From NCBI RefSeq assembly GCF_026212465.1, contig NC_080047.1:40321422-40385421 (forward strand): a stretch of 64,000 nt of DNA, read 5' to 3'. Positions 1-9,882 of the stretch are shown piece after piece; position 1 is the first letter of the stretch, and every line of letters begins with the position of its first letter. The notes under the pieces are model-generated. The model ran no database searches and was not told where the DNA came from. It saw only the letters and a list, made by a program, of their open reading frames with translations. Position numbers and translations under genes: made by a program. The DNA comes from Amaranthus tricolor. Taxonomy: Eukaryota; Streptophyta; Magnoliopsida; Caryophyllales; Amaranthaceae.

Positions 1-393
1 AATTAGGTATATACAAGGCCAATTTTTAAGGGAATTTTAGGTACCCGACTGCCTAGAACCCCAAAATAAGGGTTTCCAAATATTAAATCGTGCTATTCAA
101 ATCCAGTTTAAAGCAACACATTTTAAGTGATCTGTTTGTTAACTTTTTTATATTTGAAGTAATTTTAGAATATAATTTTACAATATATTTTGTCTTGAAT
201 TATTTTCCTTGAAGTGGAAAAAATTTTATCTTTTGATATATAAAGGGCCCCATTTAAAAGATATAACAAAAATAAATAGGGCCTCTAAAATCTTTGTTTC
301 GCCCCCTATATATATTATAAGAATATCTATCATATTATTTATATCATGCTATATACAAAGCTTACAAGTTATAACATATATAACTAATACAAC
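1..393. other. AT-rich intergenic sequence
   Basis: No open frame with recognisable protein similarity and no repeat structure that I can identify. It ends where the tail of the minus-strand LINE begins. Confidence 0.6.
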
Positions 394-2074
394 CATCATC
401 ATCATCATACCCAGTGTATCCCGCTCATAGAAAACTATAATCAGAGTCTGGGGAGGGAAGAACGACGACAGCTCATACCCATAGAAGAGAGTGCGGTCAA
501 AAAGTCCCTCGGCTTGAGAAAGGTCTTCAAAGAGAGAGAAACCTGCAACTGACAAATAGAATAAATAGAATACAAACAAATAACTAAAAATAAAGATAAA
601 AGTAAAGAAGGACGTAAAGAGCGATAAATAAAGGCAATGAACAATAACACACGATAGGTAAAAGGGACAGTTTAGTAATCTAAGACTTGGATAAGACATC
701 GCCAACTGCCCCTATCCCTGATTAAGTCCTTGGAGAAGTGAAGTTCATGCATGTCACTTTTAATTTGTTCCTCCTACATTCTCCTAGGTCTTCCTCGACT
801 TCTCTTACCCTTCACTATGATGCATTCGATCCTTCTTACTGGAGCATCACGTGTCTTTCTTTGCACATGCCCAAACAATCTCAACCTGTTTCCCACATCT
901 TTGCGGAGAGAGGTGCAACCCTTAATTTCTCCCTGAATTCCTGGTTTCTTATCCTATCCATCATAGTATTACCACACATCCACCTCAGCATACGCATCTC
1001 TGTTACTTCCATTCTCTGTTCGAAAACCTTTTTTACGGGCCAACATTCTGTCAATATAACAACGTCGACCTTATTGTAAAATTTACCTTTTAATCTCCTC
1101 GGGAACTTTTTATCACAAAGCACCCCAGTTGCTGCTCGTCACTTAAGTCAACCCGCTTGTATACGATTAGTAACGTCTCCATCAATCTCCCCATTGCTCT
1201 GAATCATCGATCCCAAATATTTGAACTTGAACGTACATGCAACAACTTCTCCTCCTATGGTTACCTCTAGCTTCTCTATCGATTCCGTCCCACTGAAATT
1301 GCATCGCAAATATTCTGTCTTAGTACGGCTTATGCGCAACCCCTTACCCTCCAAAGCGTCCCCTCCACTCTTCCAATTTACTATTAGCCTCCTCCTTGGT
1401 TTCTGCGACCAAAACTATATTGTCGTTAAAAAGCATGCACCATGGTATGGTTTCCAGGATGGAATTAGAGATTTCCTCCATAATGACCGTGAAAATGAAA
1501 GGACTTAGTGCCGATCCCTCATGTAGTCCCACTTTAATTAGAAAAGACTCTGTCATGCCCATCGATGTATGTATGTAAGTCGCCACTCTGTCATACATGT
1601 CATATATTACCTCAATGTACCTTCGTGAAATACCTCTATTCTTAAGGCTATCCCAAACGATGCTTCGTGTATGCTATCGTATGCTTTCTCCAGGTCAATG
1701 ACATTCCAGATGCAAATCCTTCTTTCGCTCCCTATACTTTTCCATCAGTCTCCTCAAAAGATGGATTGCCTCGGTGGTTGATCTTCTCGGTGTGAATCCA
1801 AATTGGTTCTCTTGATAAGTGCAATTATTTGCAATTAATTGTGTTAATTTTATACTCCTTATGTGATGTTTTAGTGGATTTTAGGTAGTGTTGTAAGGGA
1901 TATTTGATATTTTTGTCTCATGTGCTTGATAATGTATTTTATGTAATTTTGAGACAAAATCAAAGTTTTATTAGGTCCCGGGGGCGATAAGAGGGTGAAG
2001 GCCTGGAGAAATGGCCTAAGACCCCTAAAAAAAGTGAAGAGATCGAGCCAAACAAGCCCCAAGGGGAAGAAATT

Positions 2075-2161
2075 TGTAACACCCCGAATTTCCTCCCGTC
2101 TTTTACAGTTTTGGTTTCGTTAAGGGGTCGGAAATTCAGGAGGAAATTCGGGTGTGTTACA
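2075..2161. repeat. 87-bp palindromic element inside the solo LTR
   Basis: It starts TGTAACACCCCGAATTTCC and ends with the imperfect reverse complement (GGAAATTCGGGTGTGTTACA). It could fold as a hairpin or be a tiny nested foldback insertion. I could not find a convincing target duplication. Confidence 0.55.
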
Positions 2162-2189
2162 GAACGTGTCGTAGCTAAGCCATGCCAGA

Positions 2190-2472
2190 AAGCCACGACT
2201 CGTCGCTCAGCATTACAGTCTAGAAAAAAAGCGACGAGTCGTCCCACAAAATGCCATGACTCGTCGCACATCTACTGATCTCAACATAATAGTCCAGAGC
2301 CAAAGCAACGAATCGTCCCACATATGCCACGACTCGTCGCTTACTTTTTGACCTGAGCATTGCATTCCAGAGGCTGAGCGACGATTCGTCACCAACTCAC
2401 TGAAGTCACATTCCCCAGGCAGTAGCAAAGCGACTACTCGTCGCCCCTGATGTCACGAGTCGTTGCCAGTAC
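2190..2472. repeat. Degenerate palindromic repeat array in the solo LTR
   Basis: Two complementary motifs alternate: GCGACGAGTCGTCC-like (near 2230, 2306, 2378, 2430) and CCACGACTCGTCGC-like (near 2197, 2257, 2327, 2452). Each is itself nearly palindromic and the units recur roughly every 70-75 bp. The array lies just upstream of the TATA box, in the position of an LTR enhancer. Confidence 0.7.
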
Positions 2473-2518
2473 GTCAGACGTTTTGTTCGTGCGCTCGACT
2501 GTTACTTTTTAGAGCCAC

Positions 2519-2526
2519 TATAAATA
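2519..2526 (+). promoter_or_regulatory. TATA box of the solo LTR
   Basis: TATAAATA downstream of the palindromic array, inside a short palindrome (CACTATAAATAGTG). It probably marks the U3/R junction of the LTR, giving the element a plus-strand orientation. Confidence 0.5.
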
Positions 2527-2937
2527 GTGCTAGTTATTTATTTTTTAGCATATATCAGTTTTTAGTCTTTTATCTTCAGAATTGTTTTTGCTCTTTGAGC
2601 TCTTTGTTGCCAAACTTTATTGTTACATTAAATTCCTTTGCAATTTACATTTTCGTTCTTCTCAATTAGTAAGTTTTCTTTGTTTATTGCTTTATTATTT
2701 ATCTTTGTGCATTAAAATCACTCATCATTTTTTTATGTTTAGTGTTTCAATTAAGTCATCATTTGTCATGAATTGCACGTTTATTATCATGTCTAGTGAG
2801 TAGTTTTCCTATTTAGGGTCGGGGTATAAACCCTGATTTGAAGCATGGGATGATATTTTATCGATTAATTGTATGAAATTTGAGTCTATGATTAAACCTA
2901 TGCTTAATGAATCTTAGTTTAAATATCTTTATTAACC

Positions 2938-3095
2938 TTTTCAATAAAACGGAAGTTTGAGACTAGAAATAATTTAGGATTGAGATATATTTAAATTAAT
3001 TCCTACTAGTTTAGCCAATAAAACGGAAGTTTGAGGATTACTACTAGTAAGGTCTTAAACCGATATTGATCAATAGAGCGGAAGTTTGAGGTTAA
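2938..3095. repeat. Three copies of a CGGAAGTTTGAG motif
   Basis: AATAAAACGGAAGTTTGAG occurs near 2943 and 3018, and AATAGAGCGGAAGTTTGAG near 3072, each in an AT-rich repeat unit within the R/U5 part of the solo LTR. Function unknown. Confidence 0.55.
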
Positions 3096-3556
3096 TTAGA
3101 TCATGATTAATTATGGCAATGACTCAAATTCATACGATTATGAGAGTAATTAATTCCCATGTTAGAATTAGGTGATTCCCGACCCCCTAGATTTGTCATA
3201 TTATTATTATCTTCGTATTAATCATTGTCTTAACTCTAATTATTAGTTGTATTTGAATTGTAGTATTAGTTTCTCAACCCAACTACTTGTAGATTCGTGT
3301 CTTGTAGTCGTAAGGCAAATAAATTGGTTAACTCGCCTCCTTGTGTTCGACCCGTAGCTACACGCACACCGTGCGCTTGCGGTTATTAGAATTTGCACCT
3401 ATCATCTCTCTAATTACCGTCTCTCGTCTAATTCTTTTCTCGATCACTCTTTCCCACAGTTTCATAGCATGGCTTAGAAGTTTGATCCCTCTATAGTTCT
3501 CGCATACTTGTAAATCACCCTTGTTTTTAAACAGTGAAATAAGTATCTTCTGACAT

Positions 3557-4677
3557 CTTATTAGACCTCAAGTTGACATTAAAGTCAAACCTCGTATTTG
3601 TAAGCATAGTATTAGACCTCAAAATCATCATTAAGGTCTCGATCCACCGATATACTCTTTCTGACCTTCATCTAGGTCCTCCTCCTCCATATAGTTAGAG
3701 TCCAACTCTAAAAAAGTGCAAGTCCTGTCTACGTTTAGGACCCTAAAAATTTTTAGTTTTCAACTAGTGTTAACGTTTGACTTTTCTATATATATATTAG
3801 TAGAGGGTCTTATAAATAATCTTTCACTTCGAACCCTAAAAACCTAGGGCCGGAATAATAGTCGTTAATTATTCTCAGTTTCAAGATTATTCTCATCGTA
3901 GACATTGATAAGCATGTGATATGGTTCAATCGCATTTATTAGTAAATTATTTTCCTAATAGCATTTACCGCATCTTCACTACCCGAAGTGTTAAAAAATC
4001 TAAATTCAGCTAGTCTCTTTAGTCTCTTGAGAGATTGTCTCTTTGAAAGACATATATATTTCAAGCTCAGCCCATTAAAAATTAATGATTATTTACCGCA
4101 TTATTAATGCCTATTTATATTATCCTTAATGCTTACTTAGCTTGTTGTATTCTTAATGCCTATTTTTAATATTTTAAATGTCTACTTACATCACTCTTAA
4201 TGTATACTTATAATATTTTAAAAAATATATAATAGGTCGGCCTAATTAGAGATGGTCTCTCAAATAGACCCTTTCGCACAAGAATTTGTGATCTAAATTA
4301 TTAATAAATTATTGTCCAAACACCATTTTATAATACACCACTTTATTTCAATGATTTTTAAGTTAAATAAAATTCATTTGTACAAATAATGTCATAACGA
4401 TTGAACATCTCAACATAATTTTCCGAATAATATTAATTCACAAAAATAATATAAAAAATTAATAAATTACAATGTTAAATAAAGAACAACATAAAATTTA
4501 TTATTTTATATACTTTTTGTACTTGTATTTTGATAAATATATTTTCTTTTAGCTTCATCTTAACGTATAAAAAAAATCACCCATACCAAATAATTTTAAC
4601 CATCATAATATACACATATTAAAATACACATATCACCATAAAAAATACTCTCATATTTTCATCCCTTCATCACTATA
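3557..4677. other. AT-rich intergenic sequence with one MITE-like repeat
   Basis: No gene seen. At about 4010-4290 the ends carry GAGAGATTGTCTCTTTGAAAGAC-like and complementary GAGATGGTCTCTCAAATAGAC-like sequence. This resembles the GAGAC-type repeat copies near 18070, 28290 and 32760. Confidence 0.45.
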
Positions 4678-4682
4678 TCGTT

Positions 4683-4862
4683 TGTTAGATTATGGTAACA
4701 AATATATTTAGATTATCTGCAATTAGGGCAAGTGTATATTGTTTATATTAGTTATTTTAGGTAACCCTAAGTGGTACTCTTGTATATATATTCATATTAT
4801 CATTATTGAATAAAACAACACAGCAAGATTATAATCCCAAATCAGTGGTTAACCTTTAATCA
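4683..4862 (+). repeat. 5' LTR of Copia element 1
   Basis: Starts TGTTAGATTATGG and ends CTTTAATCA, immediately before the primer-binding site. A TATATATA stretch about 115 bp in could serve as the TATA box. Confidence 0.93.
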
Positions 4863-4874
4863 TGGTATCAGAGC
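4863..4874 (+). other. Primer-binding site (initiator tRNA-Met)
   Basis: TGGTATCAGAGC directly follows the LTR. It is complementary to the 3' end of plant initiator tRNA-Met, the usual Copia primer. Confidence 0.93.
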
Positions 4875-4943
4875 AGCAACGATTCTAAATCGTTTTTTGC
4901 AGCTTCATCACATACCAATTAACTTACCTCAAAAAAATCAGAA

Positions 4944-6174
4944 ATGGAAGATGAATTAAAGACTATCATTGCAGCAGACCAACCGGTCAAGATGGGACAG
5001 TTGTTGCAACTGTTCAAACATTTAAACCCCAACAAACCAACCACCGAAAACACAACCAGCATCCAAACCCTCTCAATATCAGAGAAATTAACAAATCAGA
5101 ATTACACAAAATGGTCCAGGCTGATACACTTAGCCATTAGTGGACGAGATCTGCTCAACCACATCATCGACGACCCACTATCCAAGAATGACCCAGCGTA
5201 CAACCAGTGGACCAGAAGTGACTCGATTGTTATCTCATGGATTTTGGAGAATATAAATCCTGATCTGGTGAATCAGTACCTTGATTTCCCAACAGCCAAA
5301 ACATTGTGGCAAGGGATTGAGACGCTCTACAGTAGCAGAAGAGATGGCCTGCAAATATTCGACCTAAAGGTTAAAACCAACAAGATTAAACAAGAAACAG
5401 ACACAATCGAAACATATTACATCAAATTGCTTATGTTGTGGAAAGAAATCGACAGAACCAAATCCTATGAAGGATCCAGGGGACATTCTCACCTACAACC
5501 AGTTAATCCAACAAAACCGGTAGTACCAATTTCTAGCAGGAAGTAATGAGACTTTTGACAAGATCCAGGGGACATTCTCACCTACAACCAGTTAATCCAA
5601 CAAAACCGGTAGTACCAATTTCTAGCAGGAATTAATGAGACTTTTGACAAGGATAGAAGAGATCTTCTTCTCTTAGACCCACTCCCTACAGTGGAAGAGG
5701 CCTATGCTAGTATCAGGAGAGAAATAATGAGGCGTGGTATCATGAAGAAGGAGCCCTCATCAGATCTGGAATCATCGGGCACCGGTGGAGTACTTGTTGT
5801 CAAAAGAAGAACTTACCTGCGGGAAGGCGATAAATCTAACCTAAAATGTTCCCACTGTGACGGTATGAGACACACAAAAAAACGAGTGCTTTAAACTCGT
5901 GGGTTACCCTGAATGGTGGTCGGATACAAAGAAAAAGGGGGCAAAAGAACCGGCACGGTTTTCTGATTATAACCGGATCGATAGAGCAGTAGTAGGGTGG
6001 AGCACAGATGAACACTCATCCATGGAGGAAGGAGAGAATCAAGGGGCAGCCATGAACATCGCAGGTATCAAAGAAAGAGAAGGAGACCTTCTCTCAAACG
6101 GCGCACAAGAACAAGAAAAAATAGGGTCAAGAGGAGTGGGGTGCGAAAATCAAGAGCCTCAACCCTTTAAATGA
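4944..6174 (+). pseudogene. Copia element 1 gag, disrupted
   Basis: The first 200 codons (4944-5546) form a Copia gag domain with the typical SEKLTNQNYTKWSRL start and a central SIVISWILENI helix. A direct 89-bp duplication (5473-5561 repeated at 5562-5650) then shifts the frame. A second open piece (5691-5894) carries the CCHC zinc knuckle, CSHCDGMRHTKK, whose last Cys falls after a frameshift in an A-run, and VGYPEWW continues in another frame from about 5899. Nucleic-acid binding would be lost in a product from this copy. Confidence 0.88.
5473..5650. repeat. 89-bp tandem duplication in gag
   Basis: Two nearly identical copies (5473-5561 and 5562-5650), starting GATCCAGGGGACATTC and ending GAGACTTTTGACAA, with one base difference visible (GGAAGTAATG versus GGAATTAATG). 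The period of 89 is not divisible by three, so it disrupts gag. The near-identity shows it is recent relative to the element. Confidence 0.93.
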
Positions 6175-6246
6175 GGGGGAGAGCCACGTGCCTCACATCC
6201 ACCATCCCATAATTTTTCATCTTCTTTTAATACTTCATCTTATTTT

Positions 6247-9012
6247 GAAGGGGGTTGGTTCTTTGATTATGGTGCTACAGATACAATGTCATATGACCCG
6301 AACGATTTTTTGACTCATGAAAAACCTCTGAAAAACATCATTAAAATAGCTAATGGGGAAGGGATTAAAGTGAGTGGAGCCGGAACTATCTCTTTTACGA
6401 AAAATCTCACTTTAAAAGATTATTTATTTGTCCCTGACCTTTCGCATAAATTATTATCAGTAAGTTAACATACTAGAGATCTTGATTGTACCGTTCTCAT
6501 GAAACTCAGATGTTGTATTGTGCAGAATGCTCAAATAGGAAAAATTATTGGGCGTGGTATTGAGAGAGGTAGACTGTACTACTTGGAAGAGGAGACTCAA
6601 AAAGGCAAAGTGGTTCTTGTTCGCGGATCAGAGGAAAGGAAACTATGGACTTGGCATCAACGTCTTGGACATCCATCTGTAGGGTATTTAGAAAAACTGT
6701 TTCCTAATTTTGTAGGGCTAAAATCTGAGTTTCGTATAAACACTCGTATTCTAGTAGTTTGAATAAAGTTGATATGCCTTTTATGCTTGTTCATTCTGAT
6801 GTGTAGGGTCCTGCTCCTATCGTAGGCTTACATGGTTTTTCATACTTTGTTACATTTATTGATGATTGTACCCGGATGAGTTGGATTTACTTCCTTAGAC
6901 ATAAATCTCAAGTGTTTCGTGTGTTTGTTGAGTTCTATAATATATTCTTTACCCAATTTCAAACCCAACCTCGCATGTTTCGAACTGATAATGGTAGAGA
7001 ATACATTAATTCCAACATGCAACAATTCTTTAAACAAAAAGGCTTTATGCATCAAACCTCTTGCCCAGACACACACCAACAAAATGGAGTGACAAAACGG
7101 AAAAATCGCACACTTCTTGAGATGACCCGTGCTATTATGCTTGATTCCCATGTTCCCACTTACCTTTGGCCTGAAGCCATTGCCACTGCAAATTATCTTA
7201 CCAATAGACTTCCCACAAAAAGCCTTCAATATCACACACCCCTAGCCACTCTTCAAACCCATTTTCCCATACCTTCCTCGCATACTCTACCTCCTCGTAT
7301 ATTTGGGTGCACAGTATTTGTTCATTATTCGACAAGGGTACGAAAAAAATTTCAACCAAGAGCAGTAAAATGTGTTCTTATTGGATATGGAAGGAATCAG
7401 AAAGGTTATCGGTGTTATGATCCCCTGACTAGGAAAGGAATTTGTCACAGAGTGCCTTGGCATTCAAGGCAGCCTTAGATGCAACCAAAAAACCCTACCA
7501 CAGTCGAAGAGGCTTTAACCTCCACCCATTGGAGAAAAGCTATGGAGGAAGAGATTAATGCTTTCAAGAAGAATGACACATGGGAAAAATGCACCTTACC
7601 GAATCAAAAGAAAGTTGTCGGATGTAAGTGGGTGTTCACGATTAAATACAAATCAGACGGCACGACAGAAAGATACAAAGCTCGACTTGTGGCAAAAGGA
7701 TACACTCAGACGTATGGGGTCGACTATTCAGAAACCTTATCTCCAGTTGCTAAACTTGATACAATTTGAGTTCTATTCAGTATTGCAGCAAACTTAGATT
7801 GGCCCCTTCATCAGTTTGACGTCAAAAACACCTTTCTTCATGAAGAGTTACAAGAAGAAGTTTACATGGAAGCTCCACCAGGGTTTACATCAGGGTTCTC
7901 AGAGAATGAGGGGTACAGATTGAGGAAGGCTTTGTATGGGTTGAAATAGTCTCCTAGAGCATGGTTTGGTAGATTTACCTCTGCAATGAAGAGATTCGGT
8001 TACAGACAAAGTAATTCGGATCACACCTTATTTCTTAGACGAAGAGGAAGGATAATAACATGTTTGATAATTTATATCGATGACATGATTATTACCGGAG
8101 ATGATAGAGAGGAAATAGTAAATCTCAAAAAAAGGCTATTTCAAGAGTTTGAGATGAAGGACCTTGGTAGACTGAAATACTTTCTAGTTATTGAAGTTCT
8201 TAGATCAAACAAAGGAATCTTCATATCCCAGAGGAAGTATGTATTAGACTTGTTAGCTGAAATAGGGATGTTGGACTGCAAGCCCATCGAGACACCAATG
8301 GTGATGAATCATGGACTGCAGATGATCGAAGGAGGAGAACTGGCTGATCGAATGCAGTATTAACGTTTGGTAGGGAAATTAATTTACTTAGCTCACACAA
8401 GACCTGATATTGCATATGTAGTAGGAGTAGTCAGCCGATTCATGCACAGACCACAAGTTCAGCATATGGAAGCAGTTTATCGAATTCTCAGGTACCTCAA
8501 AGGATCTACGGGAAGGGGGGTCTTATACTAAAAGAATAGTCATCTTGATCTTATGGCATATACAGATGCAGACTGGGCAGGTGATAGAGATGGCAGGAAG
8601 TTGAATTAAGTGGTGTAGCCACATGGAGAATTAAGAAACAAAAGGTGGTTGCTATGTCCTGTGCAGAAGCTGAATTCAGAGGTGTAGCCAAGGGAATCAC
8701 AGAAGTCCTATGGCAGAGAAAGTTACTAACTGAACTGGGATTCACTCCCACAAGGAGTTGTGAGCTATACTGTGATAATCAAGCCGCAATCAACATTTCA
8801 GAAAACCCAGTTCAACATGATCGCACGAAACATGTAGAAGTCGACAGACATTTCATAAAGGAGAAATTAGAAGCCCAAGTGATCAAACTCCCACTTGTTA
8901 AATTAAAGGATCAGCTAGCAGATATTCTTACGAAAGCAGTTGGAACTCATTTCTTTGAAGAAGTTTTATGCAAGTTGGGTGTTGGTGACCCTATGACCCA
9001 ATTTGAGGGGGA
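6247..9012 (+). pseudogene. Copia element 1 pol (PR-IN-RT-RH), disrupted
   Basis: Order of remnants: protease (FDYGATDTM near 6262, in place of the usual D-S/T-G-A), GAG-pre-integrase (WHQRLGHPS near 6652), integrase core (FRTDNGREY near 6980), reverse transcriptase (GCKWVFTIK near 7621; YIDDMIITG near 8073, catalytic Asp pair intact), and RNase H (CDNQAAINISE near 8770, ending ADILTKAVG). The integrase Glu position reads NGVTKRKN, where Glu-Arg-Lys is expected, so the catalytic acid is replaced. Stops lie near 6466, 6760, 7768, 7948, 8361 and 8529. Sequence between integrase and RT and within RNase H appears deleted. Frames change at least five times. Confidence 0.9.
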
Positions 9013-9013
9013 G
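9003..9013 (+). other. Polypurine tract
   Basis: A run GAGGGGGAG directly before the 3' LTR; it would prime plus-strand synthesis. Confidence 0.8.
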
Positions 9014-9193
9014 CGTTAGATTATGGTAACAAATATATTTAGAATATCTGCAATTAGGGCAAGTGTATATTGTGTATATCAGTTATTTTAGGTAACCCTA
9101 AGTGGTACTCTTGTATATATATTCACATTATCATTATTGATTAAAACAACACAGCAAGATTATAATCCCAAATCAGTGTTTAACCTTTAATCA
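9014..9193 (+). repeat. 3' LTR of Copia element 1
   Basis: 180 bp matching the 5' LTR with seven mismatches. The first base is C where the 5' LTR has T. Confidence 0.93.
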
Positions 9194-9198
9194 TCGTT

Positions 9199-9882
9199 AT
9201 ATATACATAATTAAAAAGAACCGATCACAGTCAAAAATATAAATAAAGTAAATTTAATTGACAAACTAAAAAGGTAATTAAGTTAGACAAATTTTATAAT
9301 ACAATATTGTAATGGAGAAGATATATCATAGGCCTCCATTATTCTTTATTATAAACATTAGGACACTCTTGATATTCCGCACAAGGTCGGGTAGGAGTAT
9401 AGAAAATGCGCGTAGTCAAGAAACCGCCCAGCTAATACCTACGCCCAGTATTAGTCAAACCCTAAACCTTCTGTTCAACGTGCAATGCTCTATCCAATGA
9501 CCCACTAGTGCTTTGGTTGTTTCAATGCAATAATATAAAGATTATTAATATCAATTTTTTATAATTTTTAATTCTACACAATTAAAAATATTAAGTATTA
9601 AAATATTATCTCGATAAATATAAAAAAGGTAAATGAGACAAGTAGGCTGAATTAGAGAAAATATTAGTTTTCACAATTTGAGATATTAAGTATAAATAAA
9701 AGAGAAACAAAAAGCATTTTTATCGGTATACACTTATGTCCTTCAAGGTAAGCTACTTTGATACATTGATATTGATATTACCTTGGAATTATTTTTTCTT
9801 TCTTAATATAAAATGAAATTATCCATAACAAAAATGAAAAACTACGTTGGCATAATCTTCACAGAATCACAGCTGCAGTAAA
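9199..9882. other. Intergenic region and 3' flank of the prenyltransferase
   Basis: AT-rich. I see no gene. Because the next gene is on the minus strand, its 3' UTR and poly(A) site should lie just below 9883. Confidence 0.5.

Larger units (their letters stand above)
1813..3404. mobile_element. Solo LTR inserted in the LINE
   Basis: A 1592-bp segment beginning TGATAAGTGC and ending GCACCTATCA (TG...CA with short imperfect inverted ends). It is flanked on both sides by TCTCT (1808-1812 and 3405-3409), a perfect 5-bp target duplication. The LINE reverse-transcriptase sequence continues on either side, so the borders are certain. It contains a TATA box and no gag or pol sequence, as expected of a solo LTR left by LTR-LTR recombination. 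The family is not identified; the size suggests a Gypsy-type element. Confidence 0.82.
394..3556 (-). mobile_element. RTE-clade LINE, 5'-truncated and dead, split by a solo LTR
   Basis: Minus-strand reverse-transcriptase fragments are readable in order from about 3556 down to 740. Upstream of the insertion (3556-3405) are the motifs NYRGIKLLSHAMKLWERVIE. After it (1812 downwards) come NQFGFTPRRSTTEAI, GLHEGSALSPFIFTVIMEE and PWCMLFNDN, then TECWPVK and EMRMLRWMCG. These are hallmarks of plant RTE-type LINEs. The catalytic motif, normally FADD, reads FNDN, and the frame is broken several times, so the element is inactive. The 3' end is a CAT-repeat tail on the plus strand (394-408), preceded by a conserved 3' segment that recurs elsewhere in the window. 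The 5' end is truncated near 3556. Positions 1813-3404 are a later LTR insertion and do not belong to the LINE. Confidence 0.88.
4683..9193 (+). mobile_element. Full-length but inactive Copia retrotransposon
   Basis: A 4511-bp element with two 180-bp LTRs (about 96% identical; seven mismatches counted by eye), flanked by a perfect 5-bp duplication TCGTT at 4678-4682 and 9194-9198. A primer-binding site matching initiator tRNA-Met follows the 5' LTR, and a purine tract precedes the 3' LTR. The order gag, protease, integrase, reverse transcriptase, RNase H defines Copia. The coding region is interrupted by an 89-bp duplication, several stops and probable deletions, and catalytic residues are lost. 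The modest LTR divergence suggests a relatively old insertion. Confidence 0.95.

Noticed and set aside
209..705. Open frames at the left edge on both strands
   Set aside because: They overlap the LINE 3' end or low-complexity AT-rich DNA and show no domain.
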